From the NCBI GenBank assembly GCA_963712825.1, contig CAVQJP010000024.1, positions 1 through 64,000 on the forward strand: a stretch of DNA of 64,000 nt, in the 5' to 3' direction. This document shows, piece after piece, positions 9,382 through 18,139 of this stretch. A program made the position numbers and the translations under genes. The stretch comes from AP-15 sp963712825 (GTDB taxonomy: Bacteria; Pseudomonadota; Alphaproteobacteria; ATCC43930; CGMCC-115725). A model generated the notes under the pieces. The model worked only from the letters and a program-made list of their open reading frames with translations. It ran no database searches and had not been told where the DNA came from. Each line of letters opens with the position of its first letter. The first letter of the stretch is position 1.

Positions 9382-10872
9382 TTAGGTTTTCCCGCCGGCC
9401 GGCGGCGGGGCGGTGACGCGGCGGACGGCGATCGGAGCGGTGCGGATGCCGTCGAGGTCGATCTGCGGCATCGGCAGGTCGAGCATGCCGACGACTGCGT
9501 TGGCGAGCGTGTCGTAGTCGCGGAAGCTGCGTCGCAGCCACTGCCGCCAATTCGGCAAGCCGCCGCTCGCATGCGCTTCGAACGCCGCTTCGCGGCCGTC
9601 AAGCGCTGAGGAGACGTGGTCCCAGGCCATCTGCAAGAGGGCCGCGCGCTGCGCCGCGGTGTAGCCGCCGCCGCCAAACGAGTCCTCGAGACCCCCCGCT
9701 ACTTCGGGTGCGGCCAGATCGCGGTCGCTTGGGGCTACGACCAGAGACGAGCCGGGCACGATCCGCAGAATCTCCGACATGCGCGAGCGCGCTTTCATCA
9801 GCTGGATGCCGCCCGCCGCGAGATGGGCGTGGCGCGGAAAGCAACACCCCGCCGGCGTGAAATCGGGGTCGCGCTCGGCTGCGGTGAGCGAGCTGCGCAC
9901 GGTCTGCACCGTGGCGACAAGGTCGACCAGGTAGTCGACCGTCTGCTGGTGCTGGGCCAGGCCCATCGCGTGGGTCAGCGCCAATGCCAAGCCCAAGGTA
10001 AATTCCGCTTTTGCCAGCCAACCGTAGAGATGGTGCCAGCGCAGCCAGCGCGGGATCGCCTCGGGCGCCGGGTCGACAAAAAAGACGCGCTCCCACGGGA
10101 TCGTCACCTCGTCGAGCCACATCTGGCCGTCGAGCTCGTCAAAGCGGCTGGAGAGCGGCGACACAAACGGGTTGGCGTCGCGGGTCGCGCGCTTGCGGCA
10201 CAGCACCGTGACGCCGGGGGCGTCGATCGCGACGATGAAGCTCGCGGGCCGGCCGCCGACCTCCATCTTCGACAGCGCGCCGACATAGACGTCCTCGGCG
10301 TAGGCCGGGCTCGTATGCATGCCGAGCCGGCCTGAGATCACGATCCCGGCATCGGTCTCGCGCACGAGCTTCAGCGCGACCCGCTCGGCCGGGTCGGGGC
10401 GCATGCGCTGGCCGACAATCGGGGCGCCGCCGCAGAACGTCAAAAACCGCCCGGTTGCGGCAATGGCGTCGCGATAGCCCGCCGCCGCGGCAAGCTGCTC
10501 GGAGGGCGCGCCGCCCGATTGCGCCGCGGTCAAAACCCCGAGCGCGATCAGGTTGCCGTAGGCCGGGGTGTGGGTGATGTTGCCGGCGGAAAGGAACGTT
10601 GTGCAGGCAAAGGATCGCCCCATCCCGACCAAATCCTCGGCCGTCTTGGGCACGACATAAGCCCACGGCACGGGCTCGCCGCCAGCCATGTAGGGCGACA
10701 GCAGAACCTCGCGCCAATCCGGATCGAGATGGCGGTCGTACCAGAGGGCATATTCGTTGACCATCGCCCGCGTCGCCGGGTGAGTGGTCACGTCCTCGGC
10801 CCAGCCCTCGCCCATCACCCACACCCGGCGCCCGTCGCGCAACGCCTCGCGGTACTCGGCCCCCGTCCTCAT
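9382..10872 (-). CDS. HpaB-family flavin-dependent monooxygenase (large component)
   Basis: A 496-residue homologue of 4-hydroxyphenylacetate 3-monooxygenase HpaB and related PvcC-type phenol hydroxylases. Diagnostic stretches are MRTGAEYREALRDGRRVWV at the N-terminus, FLSAGNITHTPAYGN, and DAGIVISGRLGMHTSPAYAED (FAD region). These enzymes use reduced FAD from a separate reductase (HpaC) to ortho-hydroxylate phenols; no reductase is visible nearby. ATG 10872 follows GAGGGC, a good ribosome site. It is divergent from an aromatic-acid-type MFS gene 99 bp away, and the broken extradiol dioxygenase lies 1.2 kb away: together these look like a hydroxylation and ring-cleavage neighbourhood. The exact substrate is unknown. 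Confidence 0.9.
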   Translation of the reverse strand: MRTGAEYREALRDGRRVWVMGEGWAEDVTTHPATRAMVNEYALWYDRHLDPDWREVLLSPYMAGGEPVPWAYVVPKTAEDLVGMGRSFACTTFLSAGNITHTPAYGNLIALGVLTAAQSGGAPSEQLAAAAGYRDAIAATGRFLTFCGGAPIVGQRMRPDPAERVALKLVRETDAGIVISGRLGMHTSPAYAEDVYVGALSKMEVGGRPASFIVAIDAPGVTVLCRKRATRDANPFVSPLSSRFDELDGQMWLDEVTIPWERVFFVDPAPEAIPRWLRWHHLYGWLAKAEFTLGLALALTHAMGLAQHQQTVDYLVDLVATVQTVRSSLTAAERDPDFTPAGCCFPRHAHLAAGGIQLMKARSRMSEILRIVPGSSLVVAPSDRDLAAPEVAGGLEDSFGGGGYTAAQRAALLQMAWDHVSSALDGREAAFEAHASGGLPNWRQWLRRSFRDYDTLANAVVGMLDLPMPQIDLDGIRTAPIAVRRVTAPPPAGGKT

Positions 10873-10971
10873 TTGCCCTCATTCCTGCCACCGGTCGCCC
10901 GATCGGAGGCTTGCGCAGCCCCGCTAAAAATGCAACACGGCTGCGCAAAGAGAGAACCCGGGAGGCGGTAA

Positions 10972-12327
10972 ATGGCCGACGCGCCTACGTCCACACTCGA
11001 AACGGCGCTGGAAAACCAGCGGCTCGGCAGTCTGCAGATCCGTGTCGCGGTGCTCTGCACCCTGATCCAGATTTGCGACGGCTACGACATCAACTCGATC
11101 GGCTGGGCGGTGCCGTCCCTGATCCACACCTGGCACCTGCCGCCGCCGGCGTTTACGACCGCGTTCCTGTGGTCGAGCATCGGCATCATGATCGGAGCGC
11201 TGTCGGCGGGGCCGATCGGCGACCGTTTTGGGCGCCGGCCGCTGTTGCTGGCGAGCCTCGCGATCTTTGGCATCGCCTCGCTCGGCAGCGCCTTCGCCGG
11301 GTCGCTGTTCGCGCTGAGCGTGCTGCGCTTTTTCACCGGCCTCGGCATCGGCGGCGCCTTTCCGGGAGCCGCGACCCTGGCCGGCGACTACGCCCCGCGG
11401 CGGCTGCGCGCGACGATGATCATGGCGACCTTTACCGGGGCGCCGATCGGCGGCTTTCTCGGCGGCCAGCTCGTCGCGCTGCTGCTCCACCAGGGCTTCG
11501 CCTGGCCGGTCATCTTCCTGATCGGCGGCGCGTTTCCGGTGGTGCTGGTGCTGGCGCTCGCGGTGTGGCTGCCGGAATCGCCGCGCTTTCTCGCCGCCAG
11601 AGCCGAGCTCCGGCCGCGCGACCGGGCATTGCTGCAACGCCTCGACATAGCACCAGGGCAAATCGAGCGGCACACGATCGACCTGCCCCACGGCAACCCG
11701 ATCAAGATGCTGTTCGGCGAGGGCTACGCGCTCCAGACCATGCTGCTGTGGGTCATCTTTTTCGCCAGCCTGTTGAACCTGTTCCTGTTTGCCTATTGGA
11801 TGCCGACCGTCCTCAACCTGATCGGCATGACGCCCTCCGAGGCGGTCTTTGCCTCGAGCCTGCGTGATTTCGGGGCGATCTGGGCGGCACTCTATCTAGG
11901 GCCCCTGATCGACCGTGTCGGTCCCGAGCGCTCGCTCGCCTTTCACTACGCCGCGGGTGCCGTGTTCATCGGCCTGATAGCGCTCGTGGCGATGCCCTCG
12001 GCGGTGCTGCTGGCGGTGATCTTTTTTGCCGGCATGACGATTATCGGCAGCCAGACCGGGGCCAACGCCACCTGTGGTGCCCTCTACCCGGCGCGGATGC
12101 GGACGAGCGGGCTCGGCTGGGCGCTCGGCATCGGCCGGCTCGGCGGGATCGCGGCCCCGGCATTGGGCGGCTACCTGTTGGCGCGCCACATGCCGCCGAC
12201 CCACATCTTTTTGAGCGCGTGCGTGTTCGCGATCGTGGCCGCGGTGGCGACGGGTCTCTTGGCGTTGCGCGGCCCGCGCGGCGAGCCCGCCCACCGCCGT
12301 CCGGCCCCCTCGCCGACCGGCGCCTGA
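10972..12327 (+). CDS. MFS transporter, aromatic acid:H+ symporter (AAHS)-like
   Basis: A 451-residue twelve-helix transporter. The QICDGYDINSIGWAVPSL segment (an Asp/Gly motif in helix 1) and the loop GDRFGRRPLLL match the AAHS family, whose members import benzoate-type acids such as 4-hydroxybenzoate or protocatechuate. The second half carries GPLIDRVGPERSL. It is transcribed away from the HpaB-like gene across a 99-bp shared promoter region, so a joint role in uptake and hydroxylation of an aromatic acid is likely. Substrate inferred from family and neighbours only. Confidence 0.88.
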   Translation: MADAPTSTLETALENQRLGSLQIRVAVLCTLIQICDGYDINSIGWAVPSLIHTWHLPPPAFTTAFLWSSIGIMIGALSAGPIGDRFGRRPLLLASLAIFGIASLGSAFAGSLFALSVLRFFTGLGIGGAFPGAATLAGDYAPRRLRATMIMATFTGAPIGGFLGGQLVALLLHQGFAWPVIFLIGGAFPVVLVLALAVWLPESPRFLAARAELRPRDRALLQRLDIAPGQIERHTIDLPHGNPIKMLFGEGYALQTMLLWVIFFASLLNLFLFAYWMPTVLNLIGMTPSEAVFASSLRDFGAIWAALYLGPLIDRVGPERSLAFHYAAGAVFIGLIALVAMPSAVLLAVIFFAGMTIIGSQTGANATCGALYPARMRTSGLGWALGIGRLGGIAAPALGGYLLARHMPPTHIFLSACVFAIVAAVATGLLALRGPRGEPAHRRPAPSPTGA

Positions 12328-12962
12328 CCCCGGCATGCCGCAAGGCGCTGCAGTCCGCGGCCCGCGCCAATTCCCGTGGAATCGGGAAAAAACCGCGAAT
12401 TTCCCCGGTCTGCCAGTAAAAGGGCAAGTTCAGCCAGTAGGTTGTCGCCGTTAATACCAACGCGAACCGGGAATTTCCGCGCCCTAACCGGGATTTGATG
12501 GCCAAACCGGGAATGCGCGGGAACCCGCGACCACGCGCTCTTCCCAGCTGGTCCGACCGCTGCCCGGAGCTGGTCTGCGACAGCCCGATCGCCGCGGATG
12601 ATCCTTCCCTTGAAAATGTTCCCGTTCCGCGTTGGCGGCGGTGTTGGACGCGGGTGAAGGATACACGCCAATCAAGGCGCCGGCGTGGCGCGCTGCTGCT
12701 GGGCCAGCAGGCTCCATCTTGGCCGATTTCGTGCGTTTGCCCGCATGCCGAGGCGGCCTCCGCCCCGGAGGCTTGGCGTGCGGCATCGCCGGCAATGACG
12801 CCTCAGCGCCGATTGCGGCGGTTCGCGCGACAACGAGCGCTCGGCCCAGGTGACCCCCCTAAGCCGACCTCGACGGCAGCCGGGCACGGATCGCCAGCGG
12901 CACCTATTCTTGACGGCGACGGGCCGGTTGCCAAAGGTGCCGCCCGCGATCAAGCGAGAAAG
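12328..12962. other. Gene-free stretch with repeated AACCGGGA boxes
   Basis: No credible gene. Three direct copies of AACCGGGAWTK begin at 12465, 12486 and 12505, with related GAATCGGGAAA and CGCGAATTTCCCC near 12380-12406. Spacing of 21 and 19 bp resembles helical phasing. The pattern may be the remnant of a lost mobile element or a protein-binding array; I cannot decide. The remaining part (12520-12962) is open in the frame of the following gene but low in protein character (Arg/Pro/Ala-rich). Confidence 0.45.
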
Positions 12963-12971
12963 GTGATGCCG

Positions 12972-14111
12972 ATGCTGCCGCTGGTGCTCTCGTCCGACTC
13001 TCACGTGTTCGAACCGCCCGATCTGTGGCAGACCCGCATCGAGCGGGCGTTCCGGGATCGTGCGCCGCGGATCGAGCGGGTCGAGGGCGCCGACCAGATC
13101 GTGGTCGAAAGGGATCAGATCTTGTCGGGGATCGGCCTGATCTCAAACGCCGGCGCGCGGTTCGCGGCCCCCGAGACGATCTCCGCGGAGGGCCGTTTTG
13201 AAGACGTGCAGCGCGGCGGGTACGACCCCGCGCAACACCTCGATGACATGGCGCTCGACGGAGTGGCCGGCGAGGTCCTCTATCCGAGCCAAGGGCTCTT
13301 TTACTTCAAGGTGGCGGACCCGCTCTTAATGTCGGCCATCTTTCGCGCCTACAATGGCTGGCTCGCCGCGTTCTGCCGCACCGATCCCGCTCGCTTGAAG
13401 GGCATCGCGATGATCAACCTCGACGATGTCGCGGAGGCGATCAGGGAGCTGGAGCGCGCCGCCCGCCTCGGCCTCTCGGGTGCGATGATCACCGAGTATC
13501 CGCTCGAAGACCGGCGCTACGACCGATCCGAGTACGAGCCGTTCTGGGCCGCCGCCGCCGCGCTCGGCCTGCCATTGAGCCTGCACACGGCGACGCGGCG
13601 GCAGGGCAAAATCCGCGGCGCCGGCGACAAGACGCTGCGCGACGCCAGCAGCCGTGCCACCAAGGCGTTCTATCCGGCGCTGTCGCTGTGCGACATGATC
13701 TTCTCCGGCGTCTTCGAGCGGCATCCCCGCCTGACACTCGCGATTGTCGAGTTCGAGCTGGCCTGGGCGCCCCACCTGCTCGCGTCGATGGACTACACCT
13801 ACCGCGAGCGCCACGGCGAAGCGATCTACCGTTTCAAGAACGGCATGCGGCCCAGCGACTTCTTCCGCCGCAACGTCGTCTTAAGCTTTCAGGAGGACGC
13901 CATCGGCATTCGCCTGCGCGACGTGATCGGCGTCGACAGCCTGATGTGGGGCTCGGACTATCCGCACAGCGAGTCGACGTTTCCCCAATCGCGCAAGATC
14001 CTGGCGGAGATCCTGGCGGGCGTGCCCGACGACGAACAGGCCAAGATCGCCGCCCTCAACACCGCCCGCGTGTACAAATTTGACGTGGCGGGGCTGGCCG
14101 CCCCCGCTTGA
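12972..14111 (+). CDS. Amidohydrolase family 2 (ACMSD-like metal-dependent hydrolase)
   Basis: A TIM-barrel metal-dependent hydrolase/decarboxylase of about 379 residues. Asp9-Ser-His11 in SSDSHVFEP is the N-terminal metal motif; LSLHTATRR supplies a further His, and WGSDYPHSEST carries the catalytic Asp near the C-terminus. Related enzymes decarboxylate or hydrolyse aromatic-derived acids, which fits the catabolic neighbourhood. ATG 12972 is well spaced (8 bp) from GAGAAAGG; ATG 12966 is possible. The open frame upstream to 12495 is not protein-like. Pieces very similar to parts of this gene recur at 15611-15683 and, less clearly, at 19813-19897. Confidence 0.85.
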   Translation: MLPLVLSSDSHVFEPPDLWQTRIERAFRDRAPRIERVEGADQIVVERDQILSGIGLISNAGARFAAPETISAEGRFEDVQRGGYDPAQHLDDMALDGVAGEVLYPSQGLFYFKVADPLLMSAIFRAYNGWLAAFCRTDPARLKGIAMINLDDVAEAIRELERAARLGLSGAMITEYPLEDRRYDRSEYEPFWAAAAALGLPLSLHTATRRQGKIRGAGDKTLRDASSRATKAFYPALSLCDMIFSGVFERHPRLTLAIVEFELAWAPHLLASMDYTYRERHGEAIYRFKNGMRPSDFFRRNVVLSFQEDAIGIRLRDVIGVDSLMWGSDYPHSESTFPQSRKILAEILAGVPDDEQAKIAALNTARVYKFDVAGLAAPA

Positions 14112-14217
14112 AGAGCCGACCTCTCCGCGGATCGACGAGCGGGCCCGCCCACGATGGTCACTGAGCCAAACCCCTTCCGCAAGGCGCCGAAACGGGGCTT
14201 TTGCCGGCCCTCTGGTG

Positions 14218-15234
14218 CTACGCCATCGTCAGCACCATCCGGAAGCGAGCGTCGCCGCGCATCATCCGCGCGTAGGCCTCCGCTGCGCGCGCGAGCGGGA
14301 TTGTCTCGATCATCGGACGCACGCCCGACAGCAGGCTGAACGCGAGTGTGTCCTCCGAATCAATCGCCGTGCCGGCGGCGTGACCCACGACGCTGCGGCT
14401 CGCCGCAATCAGCTGCAGCGACGAGACCTGGAGCGGCTCGGCATCGACACCGATTACGACAAGCCGGCCCCGCACCGCGAGCCCGTCGATCACCGGCGTC
14501 ATCGCTTTGGCGCTGGCGACGGTTGCCAGCACGGCTCGTGCGCCGCCAAACCGGTTGAGCGCGGCCGCAACGTCTTCGGTTGCGCTGTCGATGAAGTGGT
14601 GCGCGCCGAGCTTACGGGACAGCGCCTCCTTGTCGGCGCCGCGTGCGATCGCGACGGTGCGGAAGCCGAGCTTGCTTGCGAACTGCACACCGAGATGGCC
14701 AAGGCCGCCGATACCCAGGATCGCGACCACGTCGCCCGGCATCGCGCCGCTGTGGCGGAGCGCATTGAAGGTCGTGACCCCGGCGCAGAGCAGCGGGGCG
14801 GCTTCGGCGGCGTCAAATTCGTCGGGGATCGCAGCGAGCGCGTTGACGGGGGCCACCATCGCCTCGGCGTAGCCGCCGTCATACGAGATGCCGGGTATGC
14901 GCAGGTTGCGGCAGTCGATCAACCAGCCACGCCGGCACGGCTCGCAATATCCGCAATTCCCCCCAAACCAGCCGACGCCGACGCGCTGCCCGGCGCGCCA
15001 GCCGACGACGCCAGCGCCGACTGCGTCGATCACGCCGGCGATCTCGTGGCCGGGAATGCGAGGGAAGGAGAGGTTGGGCCACTGCCCTTCGACCGTGAAA
15101 CTGTCGCTGTGGCACACACCGCAAACCTCGACGCGGACGCGGACCTCGCCGCGCGCCGGCTCGGGTACGTCGCGCTCGACGAGTTCAAGCGGGCCGCCAG
15201 CCCGCACCACCTGCACCGCCCGCATCTTCGCCAT
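14218..15234 (-). CDS. Zinc-dependent alcohol dehydrogenase
   Basis: Medium-chain dehydrogenase/reductase, 338 residues. Catalytic zinc ligands Cys41 (GVCHSD), His63-Glu64 (GHE) and Cys150 (LLCAGVT); structural zinc Cys94, Cys97, Cys100 and Cys108 (NCGYCEPCRRGWLIDC). NAD-binding glycines lie in ILGIGGLGHLGVQ near residue 175. It most resembles the AdhA/AdhP group of primary alcohol dehydrogenases. ATG 15234 follows GGGAGG; the frame stays open for 80 more codons upstream, but those are encoded by a dispersed repeat, so the shorter start is chosen. Convergent with the amidohydrolase gene, 106 bp apart. Confidence 0.92.
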   Translation of the reverse strand: MAKMRAVQVVRAGGPLELVERDVPEPARGEVRVRVEVCGVCHSDSFTVEGQWPNLSFPRIPGHEIAGVIDAVGAGVVGWRAGQRVGVGWFGGNCGYCEPCRRGWLIDCRNLRIPGISYDGGYAEAMVAPVNALAAIPDEFDAAEAAPLLCAGVTTFNALRHSGAMPGDVVAILGIGGLGHLGVQFASKLGFRTVAIARGADKEALSRKLGAHHFIDSATEDVAAALNRFGGARAVLATVASAKAMTPVIDGLAVRGRLVVIGVDAEPLQVSSLQLIAASRSVVGHAAGTAIDSEDTLAFSLLSGVRPMIETIPLARAAEAYARMMRGDARFRMVLTMA

Positions 15235-15287
15235 TGCCGCCTCCCAGTGACTGACCCGAAATGAAACGAATGATTGTAATAGCTTAC

Positions 15288-15366
15288 CGTCGCCCCCGCG
15301 AAAGCGGAGGCCCAGGGCGAGCGCCTCAACCTCTGCCCCTGGGTTCCCGCTTTCGCGGGAATGACG
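15288..15366. repeat. Dispersed palindrome, CCCGCGAAAGCGG family
   Basis: The left arm CGTCGCCCCCGCGAAAGCGG and right arm CCCGCTTTCGCGGGAATGACG form inverted ends about 80 bp apart around a variable middle. Equivalent copies sit at 23413-23490, 27226-27301 and 37794-37872. The copy lies just upstream of the alcohol dehydrogenase and accounts for the spurious upstream extension of that reading frame. Confidence 0.85.
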
Positions 15367-15610
15367 GCCAACTGTTTGAGCCATATAGAATTCTTTTCGG
15401 GTCATACTCTCAGTCGAGCGCACAAATGCCGCGCCAAGGTGCTCGCCAGCCGCAAGTTGAGAAGAACCCGACAAAAGGAATAGACCCGCATTGATCAGGC
15501 TGCAACGCCCCGGTCCAGGCGCATTGCAATCAACCGTTACTCCGGCGAACGGCAGTCATCGTCCCGTCACGGATAGACGAGGCCAAGTCTGCCCCGGACC
15601 ACGATCCGGG

Positions 15611-15683
15611 GATCGCCGCCCTCAACATCGCCCGCATGTACAAATTCGACGCGGCTGACCGGCCCTCTCTTGAAGAGCCGACC
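15611..15683 (+). pseudogene. 3'-terminal fragment of an amidohydrolase paralogue
   Basis: These 73 bases closely match the last codons and immediate downstream sequence of the amidohydrolase at 14046-14117: the blocks GATCGCCGCCCTCAACA, CGCCCGC, TGTACAAATT and TTGAAGAGCCGACC are shared, encoding IAALN(I/T)AR(M/V)YKFD. No start or catalytic part remains here. It is either the relic of a duplicated copy or a short duplicated patch. It lies in the 552-bp gap upstream of the GNAT gene, which otherwise holds only the repeat at 15288-15366. Confidence 0.75.
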
Positions 15684-15786
15684 AGCAGCTCCGTGGCGCG
15701 CATTGCGGTTTGGATTATACAATACCCGTGATAACGGACCTGTGATAACGGCTTTTTGACGATTCTCGGCAGCGGTCGGGGCGGAA

Positions 15787-16311
15787 ATGGAAAAATTCAG
15801 GACCGGGCGCCTTGTGGCGCGGTCTTGGCAGATCGAGGATCTGCGCCTCGCGATGAAATTGTGGGGCGATCGCGCCGTGACGGCGCTCATTGATTCTCGC
15901 GGCAAGCTCACCGAAGCCCAAGTTTATGAGAAACTCTGCGCCGAGATCGAGCGAGAGAGATCCAATGGTGTTCAGTATTGGGCGCTGTTCGATCACCGCA
16001 ATGGCGATTTCGTCGGCTGCGGCGGCCTTCGGCCCTGGGTATATACAGCCGGCGAGGCGAATTTCGAAGTCGGGTTCCATCTCGTGAAGCGCTGCTGGGG
16101 CAACGGGTTCGGAACGGAAGCTGCCCGAGGCGCGCTCGAATATGCGTGGGAAAAATTGCAGCTGTCGAAAGTCTATGCCGGGCATCACCCAGACAATCGA
16201 GCTTCGGAGAGGATCCTTAAGAAGCTCGGATTCGAGTTCATCGAAAATGTGTTCTACGAGCCCACAGGTTTGATGCATCCGTCATATGTCTGCATGGCGC
16301 CGACCCCCTAG
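15787..16311 (+). CDS. GNAT family N-acetyltransferase, RimJ/RimL type
   Basis: A 174-residue acetyltransferase. The N-terminus MEKFRTGRLVARSW matches the 'TERLxLRxW' opening of RimJ/RimL-like enzymes; the acetyl-CoA site is KRCWGNGFGTEAARGALEYA (about 100-119), followed by the family pattern HHPDNRASERILKKLGFEF. It transfers acetyl from acetyl-CoA to an amine on a protein or small molecule; the acceptor is unknown. It and its flanks look less GC-rich than neighbours, which may indicate acquisition. No evident operon partner; the efflux pair begins about 280 bp later. Confidence 0.88.
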   Translation: MEKFRTGRLVARSWQIEDLRLAMKLWGDRAVTALIDSRGKLTEAQVYEKLCAEIERERSNGVQYWALFDHRNGDFVGCGGLRPWVYTAGEANFEVGFHLVKRCWGNGFGTEAARGALEYAWEKLQLSKVYAGHHPDNRASERILKKLGFEFIENVFYEPTGLMHPSYVCMAPTP

Positions 16312-16594
16312 ACCAAACATTTCCGCATTGACGTAGACCGGAAGCCCTCCTGATGATCGCGACAGCGGCTGTGCGCCGAAACCCTGTCGGCAGCTGGCCG
16401 ACGCAGCGGGTGGGTGGCGTCGTGGCGGGTAGCAACAGCGAACCACCCGTAGCGACTGGATGACGCGGGGTCTGTCGCGGGCGACGTTTATGGAGCGCGA
16501 TGTACCATTTGCCGAAGACCCCTTAACCGGCGATCATCGCACCGCGATCCACCCGAAATCGGGCGATATCGGCTCAAATACGGGGTTGAATGCC

Positions 16595-18139
16595 ATGCCC
16601 GTGGAGACAACCGAGAAACAGGATTTTAATAGAAAGAAGGAGGTGGGTCGGGTCGAGACGCGCGCGCCCGGCGAAGGCGTCTCGATCGAGCACGAAACGA
16701 AATCATCGCAGACCGTCCCGCCGCCGGTTCGCCAGTCTAAGCGGAGGCGAAGATTACTGCTGGGCGTGCTCGGCGCCCTTATTCTGGTGGCCGCCGGCGT
16801 ATTTGGCATTCCCTGGATTCGGCTGATGCTCAATACCGTCTCGACGGACGACGCATACGTGAACGGGCATGTGACGTTCGTTGCTCCCCGCGTCAGCGGC
16901 CAGATTTCCCGGGTTCTGGTGGATGACAATTACCGTGTGCGTAAAGGAGAGCTTCTCGCTGAACTCGACAAGGAGCCGTTTCAGGACGCGGTTGCGGTGA
17001 AAAAAGCGGCCGTCGATACCGCAACCGCGAACCTGCGCGCAGCTCAAGCCGCGGCGCGGGATATTGAAGCACAAGCATGGGCCCGGCGCTGGGAACTGCA
17101 GAATGCCGTACAGGATGTCGACGACAAAGTAGCGCTTTTGCATGCTCGGGTAGCTGCTCTCGACAAGAGCGAGGCCGACTTGACGCTCGCACAAGCCGAC
17201 TTCTATCGGGCGCAGCGGTTGCTGGGGACCCCGGCCGAAAGCCGTCAGGAGTTCGACCGGGCTCAAAGAACCGTATCTACGGCCAACGCAGAAGTCACCG
17301 AATCGCTGGCCGAAGTCTACCAGGTTCGGGCCTCTTTGGGACTGCCGGCGCAACCCAATGGCGGCAAAGGTCTTGACCAGGTCCCGCCCGATCTCGATCA
17401 AACCTATTCTTCCGTCCTCGTGGCGCAGGCGGGCCTGATTCAGGCGGCAGCTCAGCTTGGTGTGATCCATTCCGTTGAACAGAGCCCGAAGCAGATGCTC
17501 GAGCAGTTTGAAAAACAGGGCGACATCGATCGTACGTTTGCTCGCCTCGAGGCCGACGCTCCGGCCGTCAAGCAGGCCGAGGCCAAGCTCGAATTCGCCA
17601 AACGCGACCTCGCGCAGGCCGAACTGGATCTGCGTTATTGTGCCATCATTGCAGAGATTGACGGCGTCGTTACGCGCCGCAATGTCAACCCGGGCGATTA
17701 CGTTCAAATCGGCCAGAATCTGATGGCGATCCGCTCGCTCCACGATATCTGGGTCGATGCCAATTTCAAAGAGACGGAGCTGCGCGACCTGCGCATCGGT
17801 CTGCCGGCCGATTTGCATGTCGACATGTACGGCGGCCGGCGCGTCTTCAAGGGCCGGGTCTCCGGCTTCACGATGGGAACCGGTTCGACACTCGCCTTGC
17901 TCCCGGCGCAAAATGCGACGGGCAATTTTATCAAGGTCGTGCAGCGGCTGCCGGTCCGGATTGACCTTGAAGGCTATGACCCCGACAAAAACCCGCTGTT
18001 CATCGGCACGTCGGTTGTCCCCTACATCTACATCAACCAGCCGCCCACCGGACCCGACGCCGGAAAGTTTTTGCAGACGCATGCGCCCGACGCGCAAACC
18101 GGCGGCTCGACCGGAAACCCGCCGGGCGCCAGCAAGTGA
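16595..18139 (+). CDS. Membrane fusion protein of an EmrAB-type efflux system
   Basis: HlyD/EmrA-family periplasmic adaptor of about 514 residues. A cytoplasmic N-tail of about 48 residues precedes one transmembrane helix (about 53-75, LLLGVLGALILVAAGVFGI), then STDDAYVNGHVTFVAPRVSGQI (first half of the lipoyl/beta-barrel domain), a long alpha-helical hairpin (about 120-350), and GVVTRRNVNPGDYVQIGQ (second half). It bridges an inner-membrane pump to an outer-membrane channel. Its stop overlaps the start of the EmrB-like gene by four bases. The start is uncertain: the frame opens at ATG 16460, but ATG 16595 (MPVETTEKQ) suits the family better. No MarR-type regulator adjoins. Confidence 0.9.
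   Translation: MPVETTEKQDFNRKKEVGRVETRAPGEGVSIEHETKSSQTVPPPVRQSKRRRRLLLGVLGALILVAAGVFGIPWIRLMLNTVSTDDAYVNGHVTFVAPRVSGQISRVLVDDNYRVRKGELLAELDKEPFQDAVAVKKAAVDTATANLRAAQAAARDIEAQAWARRWELQNAVQDVDDKVALLHARVAALDKSEADLTLAQADFYRAQRLLGTPAESRQEFDRAQRTVSTANAEVTESLAEVYQVRASLGLPAQPNGGKGLDQVPPDLDQTYSSVLVAQAGLIQAAAQLGVIHSVEQSPKQMLEQFEKQGDIDRTFARLEADAPAVKQAEAKLEFAKRDLAQAELDLRYCAIIAEIDGVVTRRNVNPGDYVQIGQNLMAIRSLHDIWVDANFKETELRDLRIGLPADLHVDMYGGRRVFKGRVSGFTMGTGSTLALLPAQNATGNFIKVVQRLPVRIDLEGYDPDKNPLFIGTSVVPYIYINQPPTGPDAGKFLQTHAPDAQTGGSTGNPPGASK

Noticed and set aside
12495..12965. Amino-terminal extension of the amidohydrolase frame
   Set aside because: Arg/Pro/Ala-rich low-complexity sequence; a ribosome site lies just before 12972 and homologues start near LVLSSDSHVF.
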